The position numbers and the translations under genes were made by a program. Positions 36,683 to 46,024 of a stretch of 64,000 nt of DNA are shown here, piece by piece; position 1 is the first letter of the stretch, and every line of letters begins with the position of its first letter. The notes beneath the pieces were generated by a model that made no database searches, was not told the origin of the DNA, and saw only the letters and a list, made by a program, of their open reading frames with translations. Source of the stretch: Micromonospora violae (GTDB taxonomy: Bacteria; Actinomycetota; Actinomycetes; Mycobacteriales; Micromonosporaceae); assembly GCF_004217135.1 (NCBI RefSeq), contig NZ_SHKK01000001.1:6510001-6574000 (forward strand). The letters run 5' to 3'.

Positions 36683-37336
36683 GTGAGCCTGCACCCGTCC
36701 AGCGGCGACCCGTTCCGGTTCGGCACCGAGGCGTTCTACGCCGCGCTCGGCCGAGCGTTCGTCGCCATGTGCGCGGTGGTGCCGTTCCTCTTTCTCATCG
36801 AGGCCGTCGACCAGGGGCTCGCGTTCGGCCTGGACGCCACCGCCGGGATCATCCCGCAACGCATCGACGGGCTGGACGGGGTTTTCTTCTCCCCGTTCCT
36901 GCACCACGGCTTCGACCACCTCTACAGCAACAGCATCCCGCTGATCCTGCTGGGCACCTTCGTCCTCGCCGCCGGTGCCCGCCGGTTCCTCTGGTCGACC
37001 CTGATCATCATCCTGGTCAGCGGGCTCGGCGTGTGGTTCACCGGCTCACCCAACTCGGTGGTGGTCGGCGCCAGCGGCGTCATCTTCGGCTACCTGGGCA
37101 TCCTGCTCACCCGGGGCATCGTCGAGCGCAGCTGGTGGAACTTCGCGGTCTTCCTCCTCGTCGGCCTGCTCTACGGCTGGCAGTTGGTCGGCATTCTCCC
37201 CACCGACGAGCGGATCTCCTGGCAGGGTCACCTGTTCGGCCTGCTCGGCGGGGTGGTGGCGGCGATCCTGTTCCGTCGGCGGCGACCGGCCGTGGACGGC
37301 CCGGACTACACGGGCAGCACGCTCAGCCTGCCCTGA
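36683..37336 (+). CDS. Rhomboid-family intramembrane serine protease
   Basis: 217 residues with six membrane helices. The catalytic Ser is in VVVGASGVIFGYLG and the catalytic His in SWQGHLFGLLGG; LHHGFDHLYSNSIPLILLG is the conserved rhomboid HxxxxHxxxN loop. GTG 36683 is the first good start in frame, though its Shine-Dalgarno is too close to be convincing. Substrates unknown. Confidence 0.92.
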   Translation: MSLHPSSGDPFRFGTEAFYAALGRAFVAMCAVVPFLFLIEAVDQGLAFGLDATAGIIPQRIDGLDGVFFSPFLHHGFDHLYSNSIPLILLGTFVLAAGARRFLWSTLIIILVSGLGVWFTGSPNSVVVGASGVIFGYLGILLTRGIVERSWWNFAVFLLVGLLYGWQLVGILPTDERISWQGHLFGLLGGVVAAILFRRRRPAVDGPDYTGSTLSLP

Positions 37337-37442
37337 GGCGATTCCCCGGCGCGCCACTGGGACGTGCTTGCCCGACCGTCGCCGCCCGCCTACGGTCGAG
37401 ATCAGCACGCGTTGATCCGTGAGCGGAAAGCGACGGTACGCC

Positions 37443-38411
37443 ATGCGCGAGGTCGATGTCGCCGTGATCGGGGCCGGTCCGGCCGGCCTCTTCGCCGCGT
37501 ACTACGCCGGGTTCCGCGGGTTGTCAGTGGCGGTGATCGACGCGTTGCCCGAGCCGGGCGGCCAGGTCACCGCCATGTACCCGGAGAAGCTGATCCTCGA
37601 CGTCGCCGGCTTCCCCGCGATCAAGGGCCGTGACCTGGTGGCCAACCTGGTGGCCCAGGCGGCCCCGTTCACTCCGCAGTACCTGCTCGGCACCCGGGCC
37701 GAGAAACTCTCGTACGCCGACGGCCGCCCGGTGCTCGGCCTGGCCGGTGGTGAGCAGCTCGCGTGCGGCGCGATCGTGGTCACCGGCGGGCTCGGCAGCT
37801 TCAGCCCTCGACCGCTGCCATGTGCCGACGGCGCCCCCGGCTCGGGGATCGTCTACTTCGTGACCGAGCCGACCGAGCTGACCGATCGGGACGTGCTGAT
37901 CGTCGGCGGTGGCGACTCCGCCTTCGACTGGGCGCTGGCGCTGCAACCGTTGGCCCGGTCGGTGACCCTGGTGCACCGGCGGGAGAAGTTCCGGGCCCAC
38001 GCCTCGACGGTCGCCCGGGTGCTCTCTCTGCCGGTACGGGTGGTGATCAACGCCGAGGTCACCAGGCTGCTCGGGGAGGGCGCGGTGACCGGTGCCGAGG
38101 TGACCGTGCGCGGCGGCGCGACCGAGACGTTGCCCGTGGACGTCGTGGTGGCCGCTCTGGGCTTCACCGCCGACCTGGGCCCCCTCGCCGAGTGGGGGTT
38201 ACGGCTGGACCGCCGCCACATCCTGGTGGACAGCGCGATGGCCACCAACCTGCCGAGGGTCTTCGCGGCCGGTGACATCACCGAGTACCCGGGCAAGGTC
38301 CGGCTGATCGCCACCGGCTTCGGTGAGGCGGCGACGGCTGTCAACAACGCGGCCGTGGTCATCGACCCGAGCGCCCACCTCTTCCCCGGGCACTCCTCCG
38401 ACGCCGGCTGA
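37443..38411 (+). CDS. Ferredoxin-NADP reductase type 2 (thioredoxin-reductase-like fold)
   Basis: 322 residues. The FAD motif is DVAVIGAGPAGLFAAYYAGFRGLSVAVIDALPEPGGQ, the NADPH motif is DVLIVGGGDSAFDWALALQP with VHRREKFRAH, and FAAGDITEYPGKVRLIATGFGEAATAVNNA closes the FAD site. There is no CxxC redox pair, which separates it from thioredoxin reductase and points to YumC-type ferredoxin/flavodoxin-NADP reductase. ATG 37443. Confidence 0.9.
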   Translation: MREVDVAVIGAGPAGLFAAYYAGFRGLSVAVIDALPEPGGQVTAMYPEKLILDVAGFPAIKGRDLVANLVAQAAPFTPQYLLGTRAEKLSYADGRPVLGLAGGEQLACGAIVVTGGLGSFSPRPLPCADGAPGSGIVYFVTEPTELTDRDVLIVGGGDSAFDWALALQPLARSVTLVHRREKFRAHASTVARVLSLPVRVVINAEVTRLLGEGAVTGAEVTVRGGATETLPVDVVVAALGFTADLGPLAEWGLRLDRRHILVDSAMATNLPRVFAAGDITEYPGKVRLIATGFGEAATAVNNAAVVIDPSAHLFPGHSSDAG

Positions 38412-38476
38412 CCGTCGGTATCGGACCCACGCCGACCTGAGTCCGGATCGAGACTGGTCGACCGGATCCTGAAACG

Positions 38477-40318
38477 ATGACGGGTTCCACGACACCGCGG
38501 GACGGCGCGCCGGCCACGCTGTCCTGGCTCTGCCACCCCGGCACCCTGTTCGCGCTGATTCTGCTGCTGGTCAACGATCACGTGTTGAAGGCGGCCTTCC
38601 CCGGCCTGCTGACCGGCAAACTGAGCGACGTAGCCGGCCTGGTGCTGGCACCACCGCTTGTCGCGGTGCTGCTGACGCTCCTGGTGCCGCGACTGCCGGC
38701 CCGGGCCGCCGCGCTGGCCGGCCTGATCGTGGTGGGTGCCGGGTTCGCGGTCGTCAAATCCAGCGGGTACGCCGCCGAACTCGCCTCCTCGGCCTGGACC
38801 GTGCTGGCCGGACCCTCGCTGGTCCGGGCCGACTGGACCGACCTGCTCACCCTGCCGGCGCTCGGCCTGGCCTGGTGGAGTTGGACGCGGTCGCGGAGGC
38901 GGCCGGTGCGTCGACGGGCCGCCCGGCTGGTCCGGATGCTGGTGGTGCTGCCACCGGCGGTCTTCGCGGTGGCCGCCACCAGTCCGTACCAATACCCCTA
39001 CGCCGTGGGCACCGCCCTGCTTGACGGTCACCCGGCGGTCTCGATCGACGTGGGATACAACGACCGGACCTGGCCGGACGGGCCGGCTGACGGTCGATGG
39101 TTGATCAGCCAGGACGGGGGAACCACGTGGCGGCCCGCGGTGGAGGCCGAGAAGATGCGGTTGGCCCGCCAGGGCCCCGGGCAGCGGCAGGCGTGTGTGC
39201 CGACCGAGCCGCAGCGGTGCTACCGGGCGGTCGCCGACCACCTGCGGGTGGAGCAGAGTGACGACGCCGGCCTGACCTGGCAGGTGGCCTGGGAGGTGTC
39301 GGACGCGCGCCGCGAGGAGTTGGCCCGCCGCTATCACAACCCGGGTGACATCCGCCGGCACTTCGCTTCCCGCGACCTGATCGTCTATCCCGCCGTCGGC
39401 GGCGGCCACGAGGTGCTGGTCGCCAACGGACGGGAGGGCATCCTGCACCGGCGGCCGGACGGCGGATGGCAACGCGACGGCTTCCCCCACTATTCGGAAG
39501 TGGACGGCAGCAGCTGGTACGACCCGCCCTCGGTGGACGGAGGGCTCGCCAGCCGTGACACGGACCTGCAGCTCGCCCTCGCGCTCGCGCTGACCCTCGG
39601 CGTCATAGTCACCGTGCTCGCTGGTCACCTGGCGATTCGCCGCGGTGGAGGCCCGCGCGGGTGGGGGGTTGCCGGCGGTGGGGCGATGCTGGTCGCGGGG
39701 ATCGTCCTGGCTGGGGCCTGGGAGCGCAACGACGACTCCTCGACGGGTATGGCGCTGCTGTTCGTCGTTCTGCCCATCGGCGTCGTGACAGCGACGGTCA
39801 TGCTCGTCGGAGCCTCTCGCGTGGGTGTGCCGAGCCGATGGATCAGGTGGGCACTTACCGGGCTGCTGCTCACCGCGCTCCTGTCGTTGCTGCCGCTCGC
39901 CGGTTGGCTGGCCGGTAACCCTGCGCAGAGCAGGATCGCGGTGGGGCTTTCCCTGCTGGCTCTGGTGCCGGGCCTGCTGCTCGCCGTCCGGATCGCCAGG
40001 CTGTTCGACCCGGCCACCGCGTTCGAGGGCCGGTACCTGCCGGACCCGCCCTATCCGGCGCGTCCGCCTGCGGTGTTCGACCCGCCCTATCCGGCGCGTC
40101 CGCCTGCGGTGTTCCATCCGCCCTATTCGGCGCGTCCGCCCGCGGTGTTCGACCCGCGCTATCCGGCGCGTCCGCCCGCGGTGGCCGATCCGCCCTATCC
40201 GGTTCAACCGCCAGATCGGTTGCCGTCTGGAACGCCCCCGACGTCAACAGATCCGCCGGAGCCGTCCTATCCCGTGCTGCGGCCTTCCGTGCCGGATCCG
40301 TCAGCGGAGTCGGGGTAG
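38477..40318 (+). CDS. Large membrane protein with sialidase-like loop and proline-rich repeat tail
   Basis: 613 residues. Four N-terminal membrane helices precede an extracytoplasmic region (about 165-365) with BNR-like SQDGGTTWR and QSDDAGLTWQVAW, which suggests a beta-propeller-like fold. Four more helices follow, then a tail with five 12-residue repeats (DPPYPARPPAVF). No family was recognised. ATG 38477, 65 bp after the reductase. The tail encodes near-identical 36-bp DNA repeats, so its length may vary between strains. Confidence 0.8.
   Translation: MTGSTTPRDGAPATLSWLCHPGTLFALILLLVNDHVLKAAFPGLLTGKLSDVAGLVLAPPLVAVLLTLLVPRLPARAAALAGLIVVGAGFAVVKSSGYAAELASSAWTVLAGPSLVRADWTDLLTLPALGLAWWSWTRSRRRPVRRRAARLVRMLVVLPPAVFAVAATSPYQYPYAVGTALLDGHPAVSIDVGYNDRTWPDGPADGRWLISQDGGTTWRPAVEAEKMRLARQGPGQRQACVPTEPQRCYRAVADHLRVEQSDDAGLTWQVAWEVSDARREELARRYHNPGDIRRHFASRDLIVYPAVGGGHEVLVANGREGILHRRPDGGWQRDGFPHYSEVDGSSWYDPPSVDGGLASRDTDLQLALALALTLGVIVTVLAGHLAIRRGGGPRGWGVAGGGAMLVAGIVLAGAWERNDDSSTGMALLFVVLPIGVVTATVMLVGASRVGVPSRWIRWALTGLLLTALLSLLPLAGWLAGNPAQSRIAVGLSLLALVPGLLLAVRIARLFDPATAFEGRYLPDPPYPARPPAVFDPPYPARPPAVFHPPYSARPPAVFDPRYPARPPAVADPPYPVQPPDRLPSGTPPTSTDPPEPSYPVLRPSVPDPSAESG
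40043..40222 (+). repeat. Five tandem 36-bp coding repeats
   Basis: Units at 40043, 40079, 40115, 40151 and 40187 encode DPPYPARPPAVF, DPPYPARPPAVF, HPPYSARPPAVF, DPRYPARPPAVA and the degenerate DPPYPVQPPDRL. The first two are almost identical at DNA level. Confidence 0.92.
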
Positions 40319-40411
40319 GCGATCAGGTCCGGCCGCGTCCCCGCCCGATGGTCGAGGTACGCATCCCGGTGCGCCGACCCGCGCCCGTTGCGTCGCCGGT
40401 CCGCTGACGGC

Positions 40412-41383
40412 TCAGCGGCCCGACGGCGGGGCGAGCGCGGCGACCAGCACGGCCACCATTGTCAGCGCCGCCCCGAGCAGGGTGTTCACACCGGGGTGCG
40501 AGGCGGCCGTGGGGAGGCTCAGATCCAGCAGGACGGCGCCCACGATCTGCCCGGCGATGGTGGCCAGGCCGAGCAGCAGCACACCGGTGAAGCGCACGAT
40601 CGCGGCGGCGATCGCGATGAACACGATGCCGATCGGGCCGCCCAGATAGAGCCACGGCTCGGTCGGCAGGTGGCCGCCGGGCCAGCCGCGTACGGCGATG
40701 TCGACCGCGAACGCGACGAGCAGGGTGACCGTGCCGACCACGAAGTTGACCAGCGTGGCGGTCAACGCGCTGTCGGCCGCCGCCCGGACCCGGCCGTTGA
40801 CGGCCTGTTGCCAGGCGATGCCCACCCCGGCGAGCAGCGGCAGCAGGGCCAGCGCCAACGCGCCCGGGTCGCCAAGTCGGTCGCCGACCGCCAGGCCGAC
40901 CGCCAGCACGGTGAGCACCGCACCGACCAGCCGCTGCGCGGTGACCGGCTGCCGGCCGGTCGGCCCGATCCCGGCCCGGTCCACGAAGAGGCTGCTGCCG
41001 GTCTGGCCGGCGACCACCGCCACCGTGAAGACCGCCACGCCCAACGTGCCGATGGTGAGCCCCTGGGTGGCCACCAGGAACGCGCCGCACATGCCGCCGA
41101 GGCACTGCCACGGCCGCAGCGTGCCCGTCCGCAGGGCCCGCCGCGTCGCGGCCAGCCCCCGTCGACCGCCGGGGGTCGCGGGCACCAGCACCAGCAGCAC
41201 CAGCAGGCCGATGCCGAACGACACCACCGCGGCGGCGAAACCGTCGTCGAGGCGTACCCCCAGCTCGCCGTTGATGCGCGACTGCACCGCCACCGCGACC
41301 CCGGAGGCCGACGCCAGCGCGACGCCGGTGATCCGGCGGGCGGCCGACAGGGTCTGCGGGGTCGCCGTGTCGGTGGTTGTCAC
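40412..41383 (-). CDS. DMT-family transporter (YdcZ/DUF606 type)
   Basis: 323 residues with ten membrane helices in two similar halves. [20 protein letters not shown] at the N-terminus and [16 protein letters not shown] at the start of the second half are typical of PF04657 transporters. Substrate unknown. GTG 41383 overlaps the glpX stop (GTGA), so it is coupled to glpX. Confidence 0.88.
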   Translation of the reverse strand: MTTTDTATPQTLSAARRITGVALASASGVAVAVQSRINGELGVRLDDGFAAAVVSFGIGLLVLLVLVPATPGGRRGLAATRRALRTGTLRPWQCLGGMCGAFLVATQGLTIGTLGVAVFTVAVVAGQTGSSLFVDRAGIGPTGRQPVTAQRLVGAVLTVLAVGLAVGDRLGDPGALALALLPLLAGVGIAWQQAVNGRVRAAADSALTATLVNFVVGTVTLLVAFAVDIAVRGWPGGHLPTEPWLYLGGPIGIVFIAIAAAIVRFTGVLLLGLATIAGQIVGAVLLDLSLPTAASHPGVNTLLGAALTMVAVLVAALAPPSGR

Positions 41384-42411
41384 TCCTGCTCGGCCAGCGG
41401 ACGACCGTCGAAGTCGACAGCGGAGTAGAGCGCCAGCTTCTCCAACCGGTGGTACGAGTCGATCACCCGGATGGTGCCGCTCTTCGAGCGCATCACGATC
41501 GACTGGGTGTACGCGCCGCCCGCCCGGTAACGCACCCCGCGCAGCAGGTCGCCGGAGGTGACCCCGGTCGCCACGAAGAAGCAGTTGTCGCCGGTGACGA
41601 GATCGTCGGTGCCCAGCACCCGGTCCAGGTCGTGCCCGGCGGCGATCGCCTTCTCCCGTTCCTGCTCGTCGCGCGGCCAGAGCTTGGCCTGCATCGCACC
41701 GCCCATGCACTTCAGCGCGCACGCGGAGATGATCCCCTCCGGGGTGCCGCCGATGCCCATCAACACGTCGACGTCCGACTCGCCCCGGGCGGCCGCGATG
41801 GAGCCGGCGATGTCGCCGTCGGAGATGAACCGGATACCCGCCCCGGTGCGGCGGACCTGCGCGACCAGGTCGTCATGGCGGCTGCGGTCCAGCACGCAGA
41901 CGGTCACCTCGGAGACGTCGGTGCCCTTGACCTTGGCGATCCGGCGCAGGTTCTCGGCCACCCCGGCGTTGATGTCGATCACGTCCGCGTACGCCGGGCC
42001 GACGGCGAGCTTCTCCATGTAGAACACGGCGCTGGGGTCGAACATGGCGCCCCGCTCGGAGACGGCGAGCACCGCCACGGCGTTCGGCATGCCCTTGCTC
42101 ATCAGGGTGGTGCCGTCCACCGGGTCGACGGCGACGTCCACCTCCGGGCCGGTGCCGTCGCCGACGTGTTCGCCGTTGAAGAGCATCGGGGCGTTGTCCT
42201 TCTCGCCCTCGCCGATCACCACCACACCGCGCATCTGGATCGAGTTGATCAGCTTGCGCATCGCGTCGACCGCGGCCCCGTCGCCGCCCTCCTTGTCGCC
42301 CCGACCGACCCACCGACCGGCGGCCATCGCCGCGGCCTCGGTGACCCGGACCAGGTCGAGGGCAAGGTTACGGTCGAGATCCTGTGGGATACGCGTCCTG
42401 GTGTTCGTCAT
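41380..42411 (-). CDS. glpX: Class II fructose-1,6-bisphosphatase
   Basis: 343 residues. GlpX motifs are [55 protein letters not shown] and [21 protein letters not shown]. It produces fructose-6-phosphate in gluconeogenesis. ATG 42411 has GGAGGAG 8 nt upstream; the longer frame begins in the promoter region. Upstream partner of the DMT transporter and divergent from DUF4245, an arrangement kept in many actinobacteria. Confidence 0.96.
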   Translation of the reverse strand: MTNTRTRIPQDLDRNLALDLVRVTEAAAMAAGRWVGRGDKEGGDGAAVDAMRKLINSIQMRGVVVIGEGEKDNAPMLFNGEHVGDGTGPEVDVAVDPVDGTTLMSKGMPNAVAVLAVSERGAMFDPSAVFYMEKLAVGPAYADVIDINAGVAENLRRIAKVKGTDVSEVTVCVLDRSRHDDLVAQVRRTGAGIRFISDGDIAGSIAAARGESDVDVLMGIGGTPEGIISACALKCMGGAMQAKLWPRDEQEREKAIAAGHDLDRVLGTDDLVTGDNCFFVATGVTSGDLLRGVRYRAGGAYTQSIVMRSKSGTIRVIDSYHRLEKLALYSAVDFDGRPLAEQE

Positions 42412-42570
42412 GACGGCTACTCCTCCTCGCGACGGTGCGGGGACGACCGGCGGTGGGGAGGCCCTCACTGCCGGCTTTGTCGCTGATCCTCACACGATGG
42501 CCGACCGGGCGTCGGCGCGGGGCGGTGATGGCGCGGATACCGCCGGTCGGGCGGCTGCGAAGATGGAGGG

Positions 42571-43218
42571 GTGGAACCCGCACAGCCAGCCGACCGCGTA
42601 CCCGCCGACAGCACGCCGCCCGACGCTCAGCCGCCGGTCGACGTCCCCGCCGGCGCCGGTGGTGAGCCCGCCGCGACCGATCCGACCCCACCGCCGCCGG
42701 TGGTGGCCGGCAAGTCCGAGCGGTCGCCGAAGGACATGGCGATCTCGCTGCTGGTGCTGCTCGTCCCGATCGCGCTCCTGATCGCCTTCTACCGGGGATT
42801 CCTCGGCGGTGACCAGCCCACCACCGTCGATCCGGCGCCCGCCATCGAGCAGGCCCGGTCGGCGAACGCCTTCCCGGTGAGCCAGCCGCAGGGGCTCAGC
42901 GCCGACTGGACGACGGTCAGCGCCCGCTACCAGAGCGTCGAGGGCGGTGCGAACCTGCGCCTCGGCTACCTCACGCCGGAGGGGCGGGGCGTCCAACTGT
43001 TGCAGAGCAACGTCCCGGCGGACCGGCTGCTCCCCGCCGAGCTGACCCGTCAGGGCCAGCCGCAGGGCCCCACCGAGCTGGCCGGGCGCACCTGGCAGCT
43101 CTACACGGCCCGGGGAAACCAGCAGGCCCTGGTCCTGCTGGAACCGACCCGCACGGTGATCGTCGTCGGCGACGCCCGGGACAACGAACTCCGCGAACTG
43201 GCCGGCTCGCTGCGCTGA
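42571..43218 (+). CDS. DUF4245 domain protein
   Basis: 215 residues: a Pro/Ala-rich cytosolic N-terminus of about 45 residues, one membrane helix (DMAISLLVLLVPIALLIAFYRGF) and an extracytoplasmic domain (FPVSQPQGLSADWTTVSARYQ, AGRTWQLYTARGNQQALVLLEP). Its position divergent from glpX is conserved (M. tuberculosis Rv1100). Function unknown. Confidence 0.88.
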   Translation: MEPAQPADRVPADSTPPDAQPPVDVPAGAGGEPAATDPTPPPPVVAGKSERSPKDMAISLLVLLVPIALLIAFYRGFLGGDQPTTVDPAPAIEQARSANAFPVSQPQGLSADWTTVSARYQSVEGGANLRLGYLTPEGRGVQLLQSNVPADRLLPAELTRQGQPQGPTELAGRTWQLYTARGNQQALVLLEPTRTVIVVGDARDNELRELAGSLR

Positions 43219-43301
43219 CCGGAGCCGGCGATCGGGCACCGAATCTGGGCAACCAGCCCGAAGGGTGATTGTCCGACGCGTCGACAGGGAACAAGGAGGG
43301 G

Positions 43302-43418
43302 GTGATCCGGGCGCGCCGCTCGGCCCGGATCGCGCGACGCAGCCGACGGTGCTGCTGCGTCGCCCGGTTTCCGACGCCGTCCAGGTCGTCGGGTGACCCC
43401 CTTGGGAGACACGAATGA
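43302..43418 (+). CDS. Possible 38-residue Arg/Cys-rich leader ORF
   Basis: GTG 43302 follows AAGGAGG closely (2-nt spacing, shorter than usual). The ORF ends in TGA overlapping the ATG of the lipoprotein gene (ATGA). The peptide is Arg-rich with three consecutive Cys codons (RRCCCVARF). The mRNA can fold (GATCCGGGC / GCCCGGATC and GCGACGCAGC / GCTGCGTCGC). It could be an attenuating leader or chance. Confidence 0.3.
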   Translation: MIRARRSARIARRSRRCCCVARFPTPSRSSGDPLGRHE

Positions 43419-44260
43419 CTGTTCGACGACTCGGCGCCGGCCTGGTAGCCGCCGCTCTGATCACGCCCGCGTTGGCCGCCTGCGCCAGCGGAACCGGCAC
43501 CGCCGGATCGACGCCGTCCCCGACGGTGAGCGCGTCCGGCTCGGCGAGCCCGTCCGGTGCCCCGGTGGCGGGCGACGCGAAGCAGGCCCTGCTCGACTCC
43601 ACCAAGGAGATCAGCAACGGGAACTTCCGGTTCACCCTGGCGGGTGCCGGCTCGACGGCGGAAGGGCTGGTGCACCAGCCGAGCCAGAGCGCGGCCCTGA
43701 AGATCGCGATCGGTGGGCCCTCGTCCGACCTGGCGATGAAGCTCGACGTGATCCACTACAAGCCGGACAGCTGGGTCAAGCTGGAGCTGACCGGCCCCAC
43801 CGCCAACAGCCTGCCCGCCATCAAGCAGCTCAACCTCGGCAAGTACCAGCACCTGGACCAGAACCGGATCAAGGGCAACCGCAACCTCGGCTTCGACTTC
43901 GAGAAGGTCGACCCGGCCGGCAGCGCGGTGCTCACCCAGGGCATCACCGAGGTCCGCAGCACCGGCACCGGCACGTACGCCGGCACCATCGACGTCACCA
44001 AGGCCGCCGAGGCGGGCTCGTTGAACGCCGCCACGATCGCCGCGTTGGGCACCCAGGCGAAGACCGTCCCGTTCACCGCGAAGGTCGACCCGCAGGGCCG
44101 CCTCAGCGAGCTGGTGCTGCAACTGCCGGCCGCCGGGCAGACCCCCGCTCAGGAGATCAAGATGACGTACTCCGACTACGGCGCCGCCACCGCCGCGCAG
44201 AAGCCGCCGGCGGACCAGGTCGTCGAGGCGCCCGCCGAGCTGTACAGCCTGTTCAACTGA
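43415..44260 (+). CDS. Lipoprotein of the LppX/LprG type
   Basis: 281 residues. A lipoprotein signal (VRRLGAGLVAAALITPALAAC, lipobox Cys at 23) is followed by a Ser/Pro/Thr linker and a beta-rich domain (SNGNFRFTLAGAGSTAEGLVHQ ... IDVTKAAEAG ... VDPQGRLSELVLQLP). This fits the mycobacterial LppX/LprAFG fold that carries lipids or glycolipids. GGGAGA lies 8 nt before ATG 43415. Confidence 0.82.
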   Translation: MTVRRLGAGLVAAALITPALAACASGTGTAGSTPSPTVSASGSASPSGAPVAGDAKQALLDSTKEISNGNFRFTLAGAGSTAEGLVHQPSQSAALKIAIGGPSSDLAMKLDVIHYKPDSWVKLELTGPTANSLPAIKQLNLGKYQHLDQNRIKGNRNLGFDFEKVDPAGSAVLTQGITEVRSTGTGTYAGTIDVTKAAEAGSLNAATIAALGTQAKTVPFTAKVDPQGRLSELVLQLPAAGQTPAQEIKMTYSDYGAATAAQKPPADQVVEAPAELYSLFN

Positions 44261-44381
44261 CGTCCCCCGGTGGGGTGGCTCCGGCCGCCCCACCGGCGGT
44301 TCCAGCCGTGCTCATCGAGGGCGGCAGTCGCCCCTTGCGGTGTCAGTCGCGCTGGCTGCGGTCAGTCGCCCTGGCTGGCGG

Positions 44382-44612
44382 TCAGGAAGCCGGCTCCTGC
44401 CGGGCGGCGTCGATCCGCGCCCGCGCGCCATCCAGCCAGCGTTGACAGATCACCGCCAACGCCTCGCCGCGCTCCCAGAGCGCCAGCGACTCCTCCAGGG
44501 ACGTGCCGCCGGCCTCCAGCCGCTCCACCACCGAGGCCAGCTCGGCGCGGGCCTGCTCGTAACTGAGCCGCTCGTCCGGCCCGGCCTTCGTGTCGTCAGT
44601 CATCGCGTTCAT
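44382..44612 (-). CDS. xseB: Exodeoxyribonuclease VII small subunit
   Basis: 76 residues. LSYEQARAELASVVERLEAGGTSLEESLALWERGEALAVICQRWL is the XseB signature. ATG 44612 or ATG 44603 could be the start. It follows xseA on the same strand, 36 bp away; together they degrade single-stranded DNA. The 44261-44381 spacer to the convergent lipoprotein gene holds only short GGTCAGTCGC-type repeats. Confidence 0.93.
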   Translation of the reverse strand: MNAMTDDTKAGPDERLSYEQARAELASVVERLEAGGTSLEESLALWERGEALAVICQRWLDGARARIDAARQEPAS

Positions 44613-44648
44613 CTCAGCACACCACTCCCCGCCGCGCCGCGTCGCCAC

Positions 44649-45881
44649 TCAGCCATCGACAGTGGCGGCCAACTCGCCGTCGGCCAGTCGTACCCGCAGC
44701 GGGTCGCCCTTGCCGACCTCCGCTGCCGCGCGGACCACGTGGCCGTCCGCGCGCTGCACGATCGCGTACCCCCGGTCGAGGGTGGCCGCGGGGGAGAGGG
44801 CGCGCAGCCGGGCGAGGGTGTGCCGCAGGTCGTCATCGGCGGCGGTCAGCCGGTGCTCCAGGCAGCGGCCGGCCCGCTGCCGCAACGCGGTCAGCTCGGT
44901 CGCCCGGTGCTCCACCATCACCTGGGGCCGGGCCAGCACCGGCCGGGAACGCAGCCCGTCCAGCCGGTGCGTCTCCCGGTCGACCAGGTTGCGCACCGCC
45001 CGTTCGAGGCGGTGCCGGGCCTGACCGATGAGGCGTACCTCCTCGGTGAGGTCGGGGACGACCCGTTTCGCCGCATCGGTCGGTGTGGAGGCGCGTACGT
45101 CGGCGACGTAGTCGATCAGTGGCGCGTCCGTCTCGTGGCCGATCGCGCTGACCACCGGCGTACGACAGCCGAACACCGCGCGGCAGAGCGCCTCGTCGGA
45201 GAAGGGCAGCAGGTCCTCGATGCCGCCGCCACCCCGGGCGATGATGATCACATCGATGCTCGGGTCGGCGTCGAGCACCTTGAGCGCGTCGACGATCTGC
45301 GGGACCGCCGACGGGCCCTGCACGGCCACGTTCACCGTCCGGAACTCCACCGCGGGCCAGCGCCGGCGGGCGTTGGTCAGCACGTCCCGTTCCGCCGCCG
45401 ACGCGCGACCGGTGATGAGCCCGATCCGGCCGGGCAGGAACGGCAGTCGACGCTTGCGGGCGCGGTCGAAGAGCCCCTCGGCGGCGAGTAGCTTCTTGAG
45501 CTTCTCCAGCCGGGCCAGCAGCTCCCCGAGCCCCACCTGGCGGATCTCGTCAGCCCGCAGGCTCAGCGTGCCCCGGGCGGCGTAGAACTCCGGCTTGGCG
45601 TGCAGCACCACCCGGGCGCCCTCACGCAGCTCCGGCGCGCCGGCGTCCAGGACGTCCCGGTTGGTGGTGACGGTCAGGCTCAGGTCGGCCGACGGGTCAC
45701 GCAGGGTGAGGAAGACGGTGCTGGCCCCGGGGCGACGGCTGATCTGCGCCACCTGGCCGTCCACCCACACCCAGCCCAGCCTGGCGATCCAGGCCCCCAC
45801 CTTCTGGCTGACCACCCGTACCGGCCAAGGCTCCTCGGCGCTGCTGGCCCCGCCGCTCCCCACCCGCCCGTCTCCGCTCAC
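44649..45881 (-). CDS. xseA: Exodeoxyribonuclease VII large subunit
   Basis: 410 residues. An N-terminal OB fold ([27 protein letters not shown]) is followed by the catalytic domain with [39 protein letters not shown] and [27 protein letters not shown] coiled-coil region ends in [10 protein letters not shown]. It degrades single-stranded DNA with XseB. GTG/ATG start at 45881; divergent from ispH across a perfect 25-bp inverted repeat. Confidence 0.95.
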   Translation of the reverse strand: MSGDGRVGSGGASSAEEPWPVRVVSQKVGAWIARLGWVWVDGQVAQISRRPGASTVFLTLRDPSADLSLTVTTNRDVLDAGAPELREGARVVLHAKPEFYAARGTLSLRADEIRQVGLGELLARLEKLKKLLAAEGLFDRARKRRLPFLPGRIGLITGRASAAERDVLTNARRRWPAVEFRTVNVAVQGPSAVPQIVDALKVLDADPSIDVIIIARGGGGIEDLLPFSDEALCRAVFGCRTPVVSAIGHETDAPLIDYVADVRASTPTDAAKRVVPDLTEEVRLIGQARHRLERAVRNLVDRETHRLDGLRSRPVLARPQVMVEHRATELTALRQRAGRCLEHRLTAADDDLRHTLARLRALSPAATLDRGYAIVQRADGHVVRAAAEVGKGDPLRVRLADGELAATVDG

Positions 45882-45901
45882 CCGCCCACCCTACGGACCC
45901 T

Positions 45902-45967
45902 CCCGGTGATCAAGAGGTTTGCGTCAGCGCGGGGCGCGTTTTTGACGCAAACCTCTTGATCACCGGG
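45902..45967. repeat. Perfect 25-bp inverted repeat in a divergent promoter region
   Basis: Arms 45902-45926 and 45943-45967 (core GATCAAGAGGTTTGCGTC) are perfectly complementary over 25 bp with a 16-nt loop. The GATCA-purine start resembles the other GATC-bounded stem-loops, but the arm sequence is different. It lies between divergent xseA and ispH and so is not a terminator of either gene. Confidence 0.92.
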
Positions 45968-46024
45968 ATTCTGGGCGGGTCGCGGCCCGCTGCCGGTGGG
46001 AAAGCCGGCACGTACGATGGGGTG

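Noticed and set aside
37853..40207. 784-codon minus-strand frame over the reductase and membrane-protein genes
   Set aside because: Starts with Arg-rich repeats that are the complement of the PPYPARPP coding repeats; no conserved motif.
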